A DNA stretch of 64,000 bases from Bacillota bacterium (GTDB lineage: Bacteria; Bacillota; UBA4882; UBA8346). Position numbers and translations under genes: made by a program. Shown one piece after another: positions 1 through 9,651 of this stretch. How positions within the stretch are numbered: the first letter of the stretch is position 1; each line of letters begins with the position of its first letter. Where the stretch lies: contig JAEXFN010000031.1 in NCBI GenBank assembly GCA_023400055.1, positions 1 to 64,000 on the forward strand, read 5' to 3'. The notes under the pieces are model-generated. The model was not told where the DNA came from, did not search any database, and saw nothing but the letters and a program-made list of their open reading frames with translations.

Positions 1-273
1 AGCTTGTTGAGTGACTGAGCAAGCTTGTTGAGTGACTGAGCAAGCTTGTTGAGTGACTGAAAGAGCTTGCTGAGCGACTGAAAGAGCTTGTTGAGTGACT
101 GAGCAAGCTTGTTGAGTGACTGAAAGAGCTTGCTGAGCGACTGAGCGAGCTTGTTGAGTGACTGAGCAAGCTTGTTGAGTGACTGAAAGAGCTTGCTGAG
201 CGACTGAAAGAGCTAGCGCAGTAACTGAGCGAACATCCTGGGTAACCGAGCGAGCATCCCCGGCAATTGGGGA
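1..273. repeat. 21-bp tandem array A
   Basis: Thirteen units start at 1, 22, 43 and every 21 bases up to 253 with no slippage. Units 1-10 are nearly identical (core agcttgttgagtgactga, or the variant agcttgctgagcgactga); the last three decay. The array runs off the left edge, so its full size is unknown. All three reverse-strand frames of the core unit are stop-free, giving heptapeptide patterns such as AQSLNKL/FQSLSKL, but the degenerate units bring a TAG (about 213-215) and no clear start is visible. The repeats are contiguous without spacers, so this is not CRISPR. Confidence 0.95.
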
Positions 274-526
274 TGGTTAACTCCCGTTATAAGCGTATTG
301 TGGGGGAACGGCGCAACGCGTTAAATATAATCAAATACAATTCCGGGTCTAAAAGCGTTATGATAAATCCCGGCCCAAGGTCGGGGCGATCACCAAAGCT
401 CAGAGAAGCAAGGGATAAAGTCGTTTTTTTGATCTATTGAGGGTAAATTTCCGATTTGAAAGACTTTATCTCATGGCTGCTAAAAAGCGGAAAACAGCCC
501 CAAGGCTGTCTGCAAGTTTCGCAACC
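274..526 (+). other. Gene-free stretch, possible short transcript
   Basis: No credible protein gene is seen. A TATAAT lies at 326-331 without a convincing -35 box, CCGGG/CCCGG can pair near 343-375, and a hairpin (acagcc/ggctgt) lies at 494-509, followed by a strong terminator at 527-559. A short non-coding RNA or the tail of a transcript from the left would explain a terminator with no gene before it. No known riboswitch class was recognised. Confidence 0.3.
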
Positions 527-559
527 GGAAAGGGTCCTGAGACCCTTTCCTTTTTCTAT
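527..559 (+). terminator. Intrinsic terminator without an upstream gene
   Basis: A perfect 10-bp stem ggaaagggtc/gaccctttcc with loop ctga is followed by TTTTT. The T-run is on the plus side only, so it ends rightward transcription, although no plus-strand gene precedes it in the window. Confidence 0.8.
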
Positions 560-593
560 GATTAGAGCGCAGCGATCATACCGGGTTTTGGAA

Positions 594-752
594 TCAAACT
601 GCGTCGTACGGAAAAGGAAAAAAGCGCCGGTTGCCGGTATAACCAGCGCCAACGCGGGGCGCGTTGCCATTGCGAAATCCGTCGTTTTCGAATCGGCTGC
701 CCCGTAATTCTGACGCAGCGTATTCTGATTCATCTCGTTCCATTACATTCAT
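594..752 (-). CDS. Possible 52-residue peptide
   Basis: On the minus strand an ATG at 752 follows GGAGTGAG at normal spacing and opens a 52-codon frame rich in Arg, Asn and Glu (begins MNVMERDESEYAASELRG). No family is recognised, no clear promoter is seen and a second minus-strand frame overlaps it from 733. The ribosome binding site is the only support, so this may be chance. Confidence 0.25.
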   Translation of the reverse strand: MNVMERDESEYAASELRGSRFENDGFRNGNAPRVGAGYTGNRRFFPFPYDAV

Positions 753-880
753 GATCTCACTCCGTTGAAAATGATAAACTTTAAGGAATTTGCAACCAGT
801 CAGGACGCGGCAAAATCGGCTTTTCCACAGCGGATCCACGGGTTTGCGCCAGCCGTTTCGAAAGGCACGATAATTCTGAA

Positions 881-944
881 AAGTTACGAATAGTTACGAA
901 ACGATTTCGGAAATATTGACAATTAAAACAAATCGATATAATAT
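881..944 (+). promoter_or_regulatory. Promoter and decamer repeats before the DeoR gene
   Basis: TTGACA at 916-921 is followed by TAATAT at 939-944 (17-bp spacer; an overlapping TATAAT at 937-942 would give 15). Immediately upstream are 10-bp direct repeats agttacgaat/agttacgaaa (882-901) and a further TTTCG at 905-909. Similar CGAA motifs recur at about 10-bp steps at 1763-1793, before the kinase genes. DeoR-type repressors bind repeats of this kind, so autoregulation is likely. Confidence 0.7.
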
Positions 945-964
945 ATGGTTATAAATGAAACTTA

Positions 965-1762
965 ATGAAAGGGGTGTTGAACATTCTCACGGAAGAACGC
1001 AAACGGGCGATTCTGGATATTTTACAGGAAAAGACCTCGGTTTCGGTGGGGGAACTGAGCGACATATTCAATGTGTCGGACGTAACAATTCGAAAGGTTC
1101 TGAACGAGCTGGATGGTTTCGGTTTCCTGAAACGCACCCGGGGCGGGGCGATCAGCCTCTCCAACTCGATGCGCGAGTTTGAGGAGAAAGAGAAGGAAAA
1201 ACGGAACATCCGCGAAAAAAAGGCCATCGCTCAATGCGCCTACGACTACCTGAAGGACGGCGACACTGCCTTTTTCGATGCCGGGTCCACGACCCTGGAA
1301 CTGATTCGACTGATTAAGAACGGCAACAAACGGAATATCGTGGTCGTCACCAATGCCATCAACCTGGCGGTGGAGATGATCGACGCCGAAGACATCGAGC
1401 TGATCCTGATCGGCGGCAATGTCCGGCACCGCATTCTTTCCTGCGTCGGCGGGATCACCGAGAAGGCGATCGAAGGATTGTTCTTTGACAAGGTCTTCCT
1501 GGGAACCAATAGTTTCGATATCGAGCACGGCATCACCACCCCCAACGTCTATGAGGCCCAAGTGAAACAGTGCATGTTGCGGTCCGCCAAGAAGAAGATT
1601 CTGCTGACCGATTCCAGCAAGTTTCATGAAACATCCCTGGCCAAGGTCTGTCCGGTGACCGGTATCGATTTGCTGATCACCGACTGGCATGCGCCGCTCG
1701 AATATGTGCAGCAGCTTCGCGAGCTCGGGGTCAATGTGGCCGTCGCTGAGCCGACGGAATGA
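965..1762 (+). CDS. DeoR-family transcriptional repressor
   Basis: A typical DeoR/GlpR sugar repressor of about 265 residues: an N-terminal winged helix-turn-helix (residues 10-60, with VSVGELSDIFNVSDVTIRKVL) and a C-terminal ribose-isomerase-like sensor domain carrying the phosphosugar-binding motif FDAGSTTLELI. Such proteins are released from DNA by a phosphorylated sugar. It precedes the kinase/aldolase/transporter operon and probably controls it, since similar CGAA repeats lie before both genes. The start is uncertain: the purine-rich AAAGGGG lies at 968-974, inside the frame opened by ATG 965, so a slightly later unusual start is possible. Confidence 0.92.
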   Translation: MKGVLNILTEERKRAILDILQEKTSVSVGELSDIFNVSDVTIRKVLNELDGFGFLKRTRGGAISLSNSMREFEEKEKEKRNIREKKAIAQCAYDYLKDGDTAFFDAGSTTLELIRLIKNGNKRNIVVVTNAINLAVEMIDAEDIELILIGGNVRHRILSCVGGITEKAIEGLFFDKVFLGTNSFDIEHGITTPNVYEAQVKQCMLRSAKKKILLTDSSKFHETSLAKVCPVTGIDLLITDWHAPLEYVQQLRELGVNVAVAEPTE

Positions 1763-1814
1763 CGAATAGCGAAACATAACGAAAGTTTTCGAAATCCGAT
1801 CCTTTCAATATTAT
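1763..1814 (+). promoter_or_regulatory. Likely DeoR operator and promoter for the kinase operon
   Basis: CGAA motifs at 1763, 1770, 1780 and 1790 resemble the repeats before the regulator gene. A -10-like TATTAT lies at 1809-1814 with a weak TTTCGA about 16 bp upstream. The transcript would start some 40 bases before the ATG at 1861. Confidence 0.5.
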
Positions 1815-1860
1815 ACACAGTTCGTTGCTGGGACTGATTATTCAGATAGTGAGGACGACG

Positions 1861-2859
1861 ATGAATAAAATCATTAATTCGCCCGAGGCCATGGTGCGCG
1901 AGATGCTGGAAGGCTATTTGTGCGCCAACCCGCAAATGTTTGAGAAGGTGCCGGATACCAACGGCCTGGTTTTGAAGGAGCGCCTGGACAAGGTGGCGAT
2001 CGTCACCGGCGGCGGAGCCGGCAATGAGCCTTGGAATATCGGCTATGTCGGCTACGGCCTGGCCGACGGAGTGGCGCTGGGCCACGTCTATGCGGCGCCG
2101 CCCGCCCGGGCGATTATGAATGTCACCAAAGCCGTCAATCACCGCCGCGGAGTCCTCTTTTTAGCGACCAACCATGCCGGCGATGTGCTGAATTTCGAAT
2201 TGGCGGCCGAGCTTTTACAGCTGGAGGGGTTTCAAGTCCGCTGCGTCTACGTGACCGACGACATGGCCACGGCTCCGCCCGAGCAGCATACCGAGCGGCG
2301 CGGCGTCGCCGGGGTGGCTCTCGTGCTCAAGATCGCCGGCGCGGCGGCGGCGGCCGGACTCGATCTGGCGGAAGTGGCCCGGGTGGCTGAAAAAGCTGAT
2401 GCCAACCTGCGGACGTTGGGCGTGACCACCTCTCCCGGTTATCTGCCCAGTACCGGCGAGGCGATGTTCGAGATGGAGGAGGGGACCATCGAATTCGGCA
2501 TGGGCTTTAACGGCGAACCCGGCATGTTGCGGATGAAACTGCAACCGGCGGATCGGATCGCCGACCTCATGATGGAGAAACTGCTGGCCGATTTGCGGCC
2601 GGCTCCGGAGCAGGAATTGGCGGTGCTTTTGAACGGGTTCGGGTTCACCGGCCTGCTGGAGCTGTGCATCGTCAACCGCCGGATCAAGGCCATCCTCGAC
2701 CGCCAAAATCTCAAAACGCATGACATGTTCATCGGTACGCTGCTGGCGCCCCAGGGGACCGGCGGCTTCTCCATCTCGCTGCTGCAACTGGATGACGAGT
2801 TGAAACGATATTACAATTGCGCCGCCGATTCGCCTTTTTTTCACAAGCGGGCAATTTGA
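1861..2859 (+). CDS. dhaK: DhaK-family kinase subunit with both substrate histidines replaced
   Basis: A 332-residue protein of the dihydroxyacetone kinase K-subunit family, full length. In well-studied DhaK (E. coli numbering) His56 and His218 hold dihydroxyacetone, the latter covalently, with Asp109 as base. Here the loop reads GGGAGNEP (Asn55) and the covalent site reads GMGFNGEPG (Asn217), while the Asp is kept in NHAGDVLNFE (Asp108). Loss of both histidines argues that the substrate or its mode of binding differs from dihydroxyacetone. ATG 1861 is preferred over an in-frame upstream start because GTGAGG precedes it. It is followed by dhaL; no DhaM phosphodonor gene is nearby, so ATP or a distant DhaM must supply phosphate. 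Confidence 0.85.
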   Translation: MNKIINSPEAMVREMLEGYLCANPQMFEKVPDTNGLVLKERLDKVAIVTGGGAGNEPWNIGYVGYGLADGVALGHVYAAPPARAIMNVTKAVNHRRGVLFLATNHAGDVLNFELAAELLQLEGFQVRCVYVTDDMATAPPEQHTERRGVAGVALVLKIAGAAAAAGLDLAEVARVAEKADANLRTLGVTTSPGYLPSTGEAMFEMEEGTIEFGMGFNGEPGMLRMKLQPADRIADLMMEKLLADLRPAPEQELAVLLNGFGFTGLLELCIVNRRIKAILDRQNLKTHDMFIGTLLAPQGTGGFSISLLQLDDELKRYYNCAADSPFFHKRAI

Positions 2860-2865
2860 AGGCTG

Positions 2866-3525
2866 GTGATAGATTTGAGCGATACTTTAACTGTGAATGA
2901 ACTCCAGCGGATGTTCCAGCAGGTGGCCGAGGGGGTCGTCGCCAGCGAAGCCGAACTGACGGCGATCGACAAGCAGATCGGCGACGGCGATCACGGAACC
3001 AACATGGCCCTGGGTTTCCGGGCGGTCCGCAACGAACTGGCGGCCAAGACCTTTGACAGCATCAACGCGGTGTTCCATTGCGTCGGCATGACGCTGTTGG
3101 ATACCATGGGCGGAGCGTCGGGAGTGCTCTTCGGCACGCTTTTTATCAGCGGCATCGTCGGGCTGGAGCCGCTGCGGGAGATCGATCTCGCCGGGCTGGC
3201 CGGGCTCTTTCAGAAGTCGTTGACCGCGTTGAAGCAGCGCGGCAAGGCCAAGATCGGCGACAAGACGATGGTGGATGCGGTGGAGCCGGCCGTGGCGGCA
3301 TTGCTGGCGGCGGCGGCCGCCGGAAAGCCGCTGGCGCAGGGGCTGGCTGACGGCGCCGCCGCGGCCCGGGCCGGAATGGAGTATACCCGGCAGTGCGTTG
3401 CCCGGTTCGGCCGGGCCAAGTCCTTCGGCCAGGCTTCGCTGGGAATCGAGGATGCCGGAGCGGTTTCGGCCTGGCTCATCTTCCGGACCATGGCCGAATG
3501 GGCCCGGGAAAATCGGGCCGGGTAA
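2866..3525 (+). CDS. dhaL: DhaL-family nucleotide-binding kinase subunit
   Basis: About 219 residues with the complete DhaL signature: three metal-binding aspartates in AIDKQIGDGDHGTNM (Asp35, 40, 42), the phosphate loop GGASGVLFG, then GDKTMVDAVEPA and the C-terminal ASLGIEDAGAVSAW. DhaL carries the adenine nucleotide and phosphorylates the ketose held on DhaK. The gene starts six bases after dhaK (GTG 2866; TTG 2875 is an alternative), so the two are translated together. DhaL motifs are intact, in contrast to its partner. Confidence 0.92.
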   Translation: MIDLSDTLTVNELQRMFQQVAEGVVASEAELTAIDKQIGDGDHGTNMALGFRAVRNELAAKTFDSINAVFHCVGMTLLDTMGGASGVLFGTLFISGIVGLEPLREIDLAGLAGLFQKSLTALKQRGKAKIGDKTMVDAVEPAVAALLAAAAAGKPLAQGLADGAAAARAGMEYTRQCVARFGRAKSFGQASLGIEDAGAVSAWLIFRTMAEWARENRAG

Positions 3526-3618
3526 CTCCGCTCGCTTTCAGGAATCCGGCGCTGCGGACGTTTTAAAATGAGGCTCTCACAATAGCGGCGCCGGCGCAAC
3601 ACCAAGGGGGAGATTTTT

Positions 3619-4554
3619 TTGATTACCACATTGACCTTGAATCCCTGCATCGATCGGACCATCACCATCCAGGGTTTTCAATATGGCGGACTCAACCGCG
3701 TCATCCATACCCGCAGCGATTTTTCGGGAAAAGGAATCAATGTCAGCATCGCAGTTCATCAGCTGGGCGAGGAAACCGAGTGTCTGGGTTTTAATTACGC
3801 GGATGACAGCGCCTTCGTGAACGAAAGCCTGGCGCGGCTGGGCATCCGGCACCGCTTCATCGATATCGCGGGAAGCCTGCGGACCAATATCAAGGTCTTC
3901 GACGAGCAAAACAGCATCATGACCGAGTTCAACGAGAACGGCCACTATGTAGAGGCGGAAGCGCTGGACCAGCTCGACCGGTTGGTGCGGGAGCGGGCCC
4001 GGGCAGCGGGGATCATCGTTTTTAACGGCAGTGTTCCCGAAGGCGTGCCCAAAAACATTTACCGGTCCCTGATCGCGGCCGTCCAGGGAAACGGCGTCAA
4101 AACCGTGTTGGACGCCGACGGACAGTTGCTGCTCGAAGGGCTTGAGGCCCGGCCTTATTTCGTCAAACCCAATCTCTATGAGTTCGAGTCGGCTTTCCGG
4201 ATCAAGGTCCAAAGCAAGCGGGATATCGTCCGGATCTCCCGGGAGATCATCGCTACCGGCGTCAGGCTGGTCTGCGTCTCGCTGGGCCAGGAAGGCGCGG
4301 TGCTGGTCAGCGGCGACGAAGCCTGGTTTGCGCCGGCCATGGCCATCAAGGTCAAAGGCGTGCAGGGCGCGGGAGATTCGCTGGTCGCCGGGATCTGCCT
4401 CGCCATTCAGCGGGAGCTGGATCTGGACCAGATGCTGCGCTACGGCGTGGCGGCGGCCAGCGCCTCGCTGATCCGGGAAGGCACCTTGCTGTGTACGGCG
4501 GCCGATTTCCAGGCGATGCTGCCGCAGGTCACGATCGAAAAAATTACGGGATAA
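3619..4554 (+). CDS. PfkB-family sugar-phosphate kinase (1-phosphofructokinase/tagatose-6-phosphate kinase type)
   Basis: A 311-residue PfkB carbohydrate kinase. The N-terminus TLNPCIDRTITI matches the FruK/LacC branch, GKGINVSIAV is the sugar-phosphate loop, and the C-terminal VQGAGDSLVAGI holds the anion hole and catalytic Asp. Members phosphorylate fructose-1-phosphate or tagatose-6-phosphate to a bisphosphate, which a class II aldolase then splits; such an aldolase follows nine bases downstream. It uses a TTG start at 3619, set by AGGGGGA seven bases upstream. The exact sugar cannot be read from the sequence. Confidence 0.88.
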   Translation: MITTLTLNPCIDRTITIQGFQYGGLNRVIHTRSDFSGKGINVSIAVHQLGEETECLGFNYADDSAFVNESLARLGIRHRFIDIAGSLRTNIKVFDEQNSIMTEFNENGHYVEAEALDQLDRLVRERARAAGIIVFNGSVPEGVPKNIYRSLIAAVQGNGVKTVLDADGQLLLEGLEARPYFVKPNLYEFESAFRIKVQSKRDIVRISREIIATGVRLVCVSLGQEGAVLVSGDEAWFAPAMAIKVKGVQGAGDSLVAGICLAIQRELDLDQMLRYGVAAASASLIREGTLLCTAADFQAMLPQVTIEKITG

Positions 4555-4563
4555 AAGGATGGG

Positions 4564-5427
4564 ATGCCAATGCCCTTAGTGACGAGTAAACAGATGCTGG
4601 CCGACGCGCAGGCCGGCAAATATGCCGTGCCGGCGTTCAATATCGAGAACATGGAGATGGTGCAGGCGGTGCTGCAAACCGCCGCCGAGCTGCGCTCCCC
4701 GGTGATGTTGCAGACCACGCCGTCGACGGTGAAATATGCCGGTGTCGCGATGCTGGGGGCGATGGTCCGGGCCGCCGCCGCGCTTTGTCCGGTCCCGGTG
4801 GCGCTCCATCTGGATCATGGCGAGAGCTTCGCGCTGGCGGTCCAGGCGCTGCGGGCCGGCTACACTTCGCTGATGATCGACGGCTCCAAGCTTCCCTTCG
4901 CTGAGAACATCGCCATCACCCAAAAAGTGGTCGAGCTGGCCCGGGCGGCGCAGGTCCCGGTCGAAGCCGAGCTGGGCAAGGTCGGAGGCAAGGAGGATAG
5001 CCTCGAGGTCAGCGACAAGGCGGCCGCCTACACCGATCCCGAGGAGGCGCGCCAGTTTGTGGCGGACACCGGCGTCGATTCGCTGGCGGTAGCCATCGGC
5101 ACCGCCCACGGTTTTTACAAGGGAGAGCCGAAACTGGATTTTGAGCGTCTGGCCAAGATCCGGGCCACGGTCGACGCCGCGGTCATTCTGGTGCTGCACG
5201 GCGCGTCCGGAGTGCCCGATGAGTCGGTGCGGCGGAGCGTCGCGTTGGGGGTCAGCAAAGTCAACTTCGCGACCGAATTGCGCGCCGCCCTGACCCAAGG
5301 AGTGCGCCAAGCCCTGACCGATCCGGGGATCTTCGATCCCAAGGTCTTCATGACCCAGGGCAAAAAAAGCGTCCAGGAGACCGTCCGCCAGAAGATCATC
5401 CTCTGCGGCAGCGACCGCAAGGTCTGA
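4564..5427 (+). CDS. Class II (zinc) ketose-bisphosphate aldolase
   Basis: A 287-residue TIM-barrel aldolase of the FbaA/GatY/KbaY family. Visible active-site parts are AFNIENMEM at the N-terminus, HLDHGE with the catalytic Asp and a zinc His, the VEAELGKVGGKED segment, the second zinc His in GTAHGFY and the third in LHGASGVPDE. It cleaves a ketose-1,6-bisphosphate to dihydroxyacetone phosphate and an aldehyde phosphate. Position behind the PfkB kinase suggests fructose- or tagatose-type bisphosphate. The following binding-protein gene is preceded by a weak hairpin (about 5449-5468). Confidence 0.9.
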   Translation: MPMPLVTSKQMLADAQAGKYAVPAFNIENMEMVQAVLQTAAELRSPVMLQTTPSTVKYAGVAMLGAMVRAAAALCPVPVALHLDHGESFALAVQALRAGYTSLMIDGSKLPFAENIAITQKVVELARAAQVPVEAELGKVGGKEDSLEVSDKAAAYTDPEEARQFVADTGVDSLAVAIGTAHGFYKGEPKLDFERLAKIRATVDAAVILVLHGASGVPDESVRRSVALGVSKVNFATELRAALTQGVRQALTDPGIFDPKVFMTQGKKSVQETVRQKIILCGSDRKV

Positions 5428-5499
5428 AGCGGATCATTCCCACGGTTTAAAGGGGTCCAACCCTCTTTGAAATAAAAAAAAAAGTGGAGGAGAGAGAAC

Positions 5500-6411
5500 A
5501 TGCAAAAATTGTTCAAAGCAGGTTCGGTATTACTGGTTATCCTGATGATTTTGGGAATCGCGGTCAGCGCGGCCCCCAAAAAGCAGGTGGTCGTGGGCGT
5601 CAGCCTGCTCACCCGGGAACACGTTTTCTATAACAACATCGAGTCCGCCCTGAACAAGCGGGCCAAAGAACTCGGGGTCAAACTGATCGTCCAGGATGCT
5701 TCCAGAGACTCCAATAAACAGCTCAGCCAAGTGCAGGATTTTATCACCCAGAAAGTCAACGCGATCATTCTCTGCCCGACCAACTCGGCCGGCAGCAAGA
5801 CCATGGTCGAACTGGCCAATAAGGCCAACATCCCCGTCTTCACCATGGATATCTCCTCGGACGGCAAAACCGTCGCCCATGTCGCCACCGACAACTATAA
5901 AGGCGGCGAGCTGGCCGCCGAATATGTGGCCAAGAAGATGCTCCCCGGCGCCAAAGGCGAAGTGGCCATCGTCACCTATTCCGAGGTGGAAAGCTGCGTC
6001 AACCGTGAGAAAGGCTTCAAAGATTTCCTGACCAAGAACTATCCGGACATCAAAGTGGTCGACACCCAGAACTGCTCGGGCGACCAGGCCAAGGCCGCCG
6101 ACGTCACCCAGAACATGCTGTTGAAACACCCCAACCTCCAGGTGATCTTCGGCGTCGGCGATCCCTTCGCGATGGGCGCTTTATCGGCCATCAAAGCGGC
6201 CAACAAGAATGTCCAGGTGATCGGCTTCGACGGCAACCCCGAAGGCATCAACGAGATCAAGAGCGGCGGGCTCTGGAAGGCTGACGTCGCCCAAGATCCG
6301 GCGGCGATCGGCGCCAAGACCCTAGAGGCCGTCATGGCCAAACTGAGCGGCAAAAGCGTGCCGAAACTGATCCCGATCGCTCCGAAGATCATCGACAAGA
6401 GCAACCTCTAA
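5500..6411 (+). CDS. Ribose-type sugar-binding protein of an ABC importer
   Basis: A 303-residue periplasmic-binding protein of the RbsB/type I fold. A signal peptide (residues 1-24, cleavage near AVSA|AP) has no lipobox Cys. The mature part has the family segments VVVGVSLL, NAIILCPTN, VFTMDIS, HVATDNYKGGELAAEYV and QVIGFDGNPEG. It should capture a free sugar and deliver it to the RbsA/RbsC-like proteins encoded next. RBS GGAGGAGAG precedes ATG 5500. A strong hairpin after the stop probably raises its yield relative to the downstream genes. Confidence 0.92.
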   Translation: MQKLFKAGSVLLVILMILGIAVSAAPKKQVVVGVSLLTREHVFYNNIESALNKRAKELGVKLIVQDASRDSNKQLSQVQDFITQKVNAIILCPTNSAGSKTMVELANKANIPVFTMDISSDGKTVAHVATDNYKGGELAAEYVAKKMLPGAKGEVAIVTYSEVESCVNREKGFKDFLTKNYPDIKVVDTQNCSGDQAKAADVTQNMLLKHPNLQVIFGVGDPFAMGALSAIKAANKNVQVIGFDGNPEGINEIKSGGLWKADVAQDPAAIGAKTLEAVMAKLSGKSVPKLIPIAPKIIDKSNL

Positions 6412-6428
6412 GATGGACCGGAGACAGG

Positions 6429-6466
6429 CGCGGGGGACGGTTGCGGCCGTTCCCCGCCCGCGTTTT
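6429..6466 (+). terminator. Hairpin between binding-protein and ATPase genes
   Basis: cgcgggggacgg pairs with ccgttccccgcccgcg (one bulge) and is followed by TTTTG. It is likely a partial terminator or 3'-end protector, since the ABC ATPase gene continues downstream on the same strand. Confidence 0.65.
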
Positions 6467-6542
6467 GCGATCCGACGGTAGCGGTAAACACAGGGCTGGG
6501 AATGGCCGCGGCCGTTTCGTGCCCGGGCAAGGAGGAAGGAAC

Positions 6543-8045
<1,503 letters not shown>

Positions 8046-8066
8046 ACGGAGGAGGTTGTTTTTGCT

Positions 8067-9026
8067 ATGAGTACGAACTCAGCCCAACAGATCGGCAAAT
8101 ATGCCAAGGAAAACTCGATGGCCCTCTTTTTTGTGGCGTTGATCCTGATCGCGGCCGTCTTTGTGCCGCGTTTCATCGAGCCCACCAACCTGGTGAACGT
8201 GATGATGCAGATCGCCATCAACGCCTTGCTCGCCACCGGCATGACCTTCGTGATCCTGACTGGCGGCATCGACCTCTCGGTGGGCTCGGTGGCGGCGCTG
8301 GCCGGCATCGTGGCCACGGTGACCATCAAGTTCTTTCCGAACGCCAACATCTTGACCGGACTGCTGGTGATCCTGGCCACCGCGCTGGTGGTCGGCGGCC
8401 TCTGCGGCGGGATCATGGCCTACAACATCGCCAAGCTGAAGGTGTCGCCCTTCATCGCCACCCTGGCCATGATGAGCGTGGCTCGGGGGCTGGCCTACGT
8501 TTATACCGAGTCGCGGCCGGTCTTCGGCCTGCCCGACTCCTTCAGCTGGCTCGGGATCGGCTATATCGGCCCGGTGCCGGTGATGGTGATCCTGATGGCC
8601 ATCGTGCTGATCGTCGCCCACATCGTCCTGACCCGCACCTGTTTCGGACGCTATGTCTTCGCGGTGGGCAGCAACGAAGAGGTTTCCAAGCTCAGCGGGA
8701 TCAATATCGTCAAGATCAAGTTCTACGTCTACACCATCAGCTCGGTCCTGGCCGCCTTGGGCGGCGCGGCGCTGGCCTCGCGGCTGCAGGCCGGACAGCC
8801 CAACGCCGCGCAGGGCTACGAACTGAACGCCATCGCCGCGGTGGCGATGGGCGGCACCAGCATGTCGGGCGGCCGGGGCGGCATCATCCAGACCACCCTG
8901 GGCCTGGTGATCATCGGCGTGATCAATAATGCCCTGAGTTTGCTGGGTGTCTCCTCCTACTGGCAGACCATCACCATGGGCGTGATCATCCTGGTGGCGG
9001 TGATCTTCGACCAGAATAAAGACTAA
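8067..9026 (+). CDS. Sugar ABC importer permease (RbsC type)
   Basis: A 319-residue, strongly hydrophobic CUT2 permease with about eight to ten membrane segments. It shows the family loop GMTFVILTGGIDLSVGSVAA after the second segment and the C-terminal AAVAMGGTSMSGGRGGI, which contacts the ATPase. It is the last gene of the operon; GGAGG lies upstream of ATG 8067 and a terminator follows at 9088. With the binding protein and RbsA-like ATPase it makes a complete importer for a pentose- or hexose-like sugar. Confidence 0.93.
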   Translation: MSTNSAQQIGKYAKENSMALFFVALILIAAVFVPRFIEPTNLVNVMMQIAINALLATGMTFVILTGGIDLSVGSVAALAGIVATVTIKFFPNANILTGLLVILATALVVGGLCGGIMAYNIAKLKVSPFIATLAMMSVARGLAYVYTESRPVFGLPDSFSWLGIGYIGPVPVMVILMAIVLIVAHIVLTRTCFGRYVFAVGSNEEVSKLSGINIVKIKFYVYTISSVLAALGGAALASRLQAGQPNAAQGYELNAIAAVAMGGTSMSGGRGGIIQTTLGLVIIGVINNALSLLGVSSYWQTITMGVIILVAVIFDQNKD

Positions 9027-9087
9027 CGGGCGCCAAACCGGCCGGCAATTGAGCGCCGGCGGGATCGCCCCTTCAAGTTCAAATGAA

Positions 9088-9120
9088 AACCTTCGCATCG
9101 CAACGGTGCGAAGGTTTTTT
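9088..9120 (+). terminator. Terminator of the kinase/transporter operon
   Basis: A 10-bp stem aaccttcgca/tgcgaaggtt with a nine-base loop, followed by TTTTTT. Confidence 0.92.
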
Positions 9121-9174
9121 GTCGAGGCGAAGCGACGCCTCCTAGTCGGACCGAGTTCTCCGGGTCTTCAGACA

Positions 9175-9651
9175 GCTTCCCCAAAGCTGGCGGAAGCCTC
9201 CCCGGCCTTTGCGGAGGTTTCTTCGCGTCCCGGTTTGCCATCCCCGGGGATGGGTCATATATCTCCAATCATCGGGGCAGTATCCCCGAGGATTGATCAT
9301 GCTTCCCCAAACCTTGGTCCTGCATCTCCGAACCTTGGTACTGCATCCTGAAGCCTTGGATCAGCTTCCCCAAGCCTTGGGAATCTGGGGACGGTCTTCG
9401 AAGATGTGGGGATGGTCTTTGGGGATGCAGGGATGGCATGGTCCGTTGAACGGACCATCGCGTACCTTACAAGGACGAAGACCATCCCTGACACGGATCG
9501 CGGCATCCCTGACACGGATACGAAGGTCCTTGCAGGGGCAAAGACCGTCCCTAACACGGACGTGTCTCATCCCTAAAGGGATGATGACCATCCCTGAAGG
9601 ACCAAGGAGCATACCTGACACGAGGGCGACGATCCCGGGATTATGGATGCG
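9175..9651. repeat. 21-bp degenerate array B
   Basis: Units begin at 9175, 9196, 9217, 9238, 9259, 9280, 9301, 9322, 9343 and 9364, all 21 bases apart (core gcttccccaaaccttggtcct-like). After two phase shifts come 9393, 9414 and 9435, then 9483, 9504, 9525, 9546, 9568, 9589, 9610 and 9631 (core catccctgacacggatacgaa-like), with one 22-base step. Stop-free frames give seven-residue patterns (ASPNLGP; SLTRIRR) but no frame has a plausible start. It begins about 55 bases after the operon terminator. The middle and right parts resemble array D. Confidence 0.9.

Noticed and set aside
1..273. CRISPR array
   Set aside because: Units are contiguous 21-mers with no unique spacers and no cas genes nearby.
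361..425. Riboswitch-like sequence (gcgatcaccaaagctc...)
   Set aside because: Compared mentally with c-di-GMP, TPP, SAM and preQ1 consensus motifs; no match was good enough.
456..707. 83-codon plus-strand frame
   Set aside because: It spans the strong terminator at 527-559 and has no ribosome binding site.
6441..6542. N-terminal extension of the RbsA-type ATPase
   Set aside because: It overlaps a hairpin and the GGAGG that serves ATG 6543.
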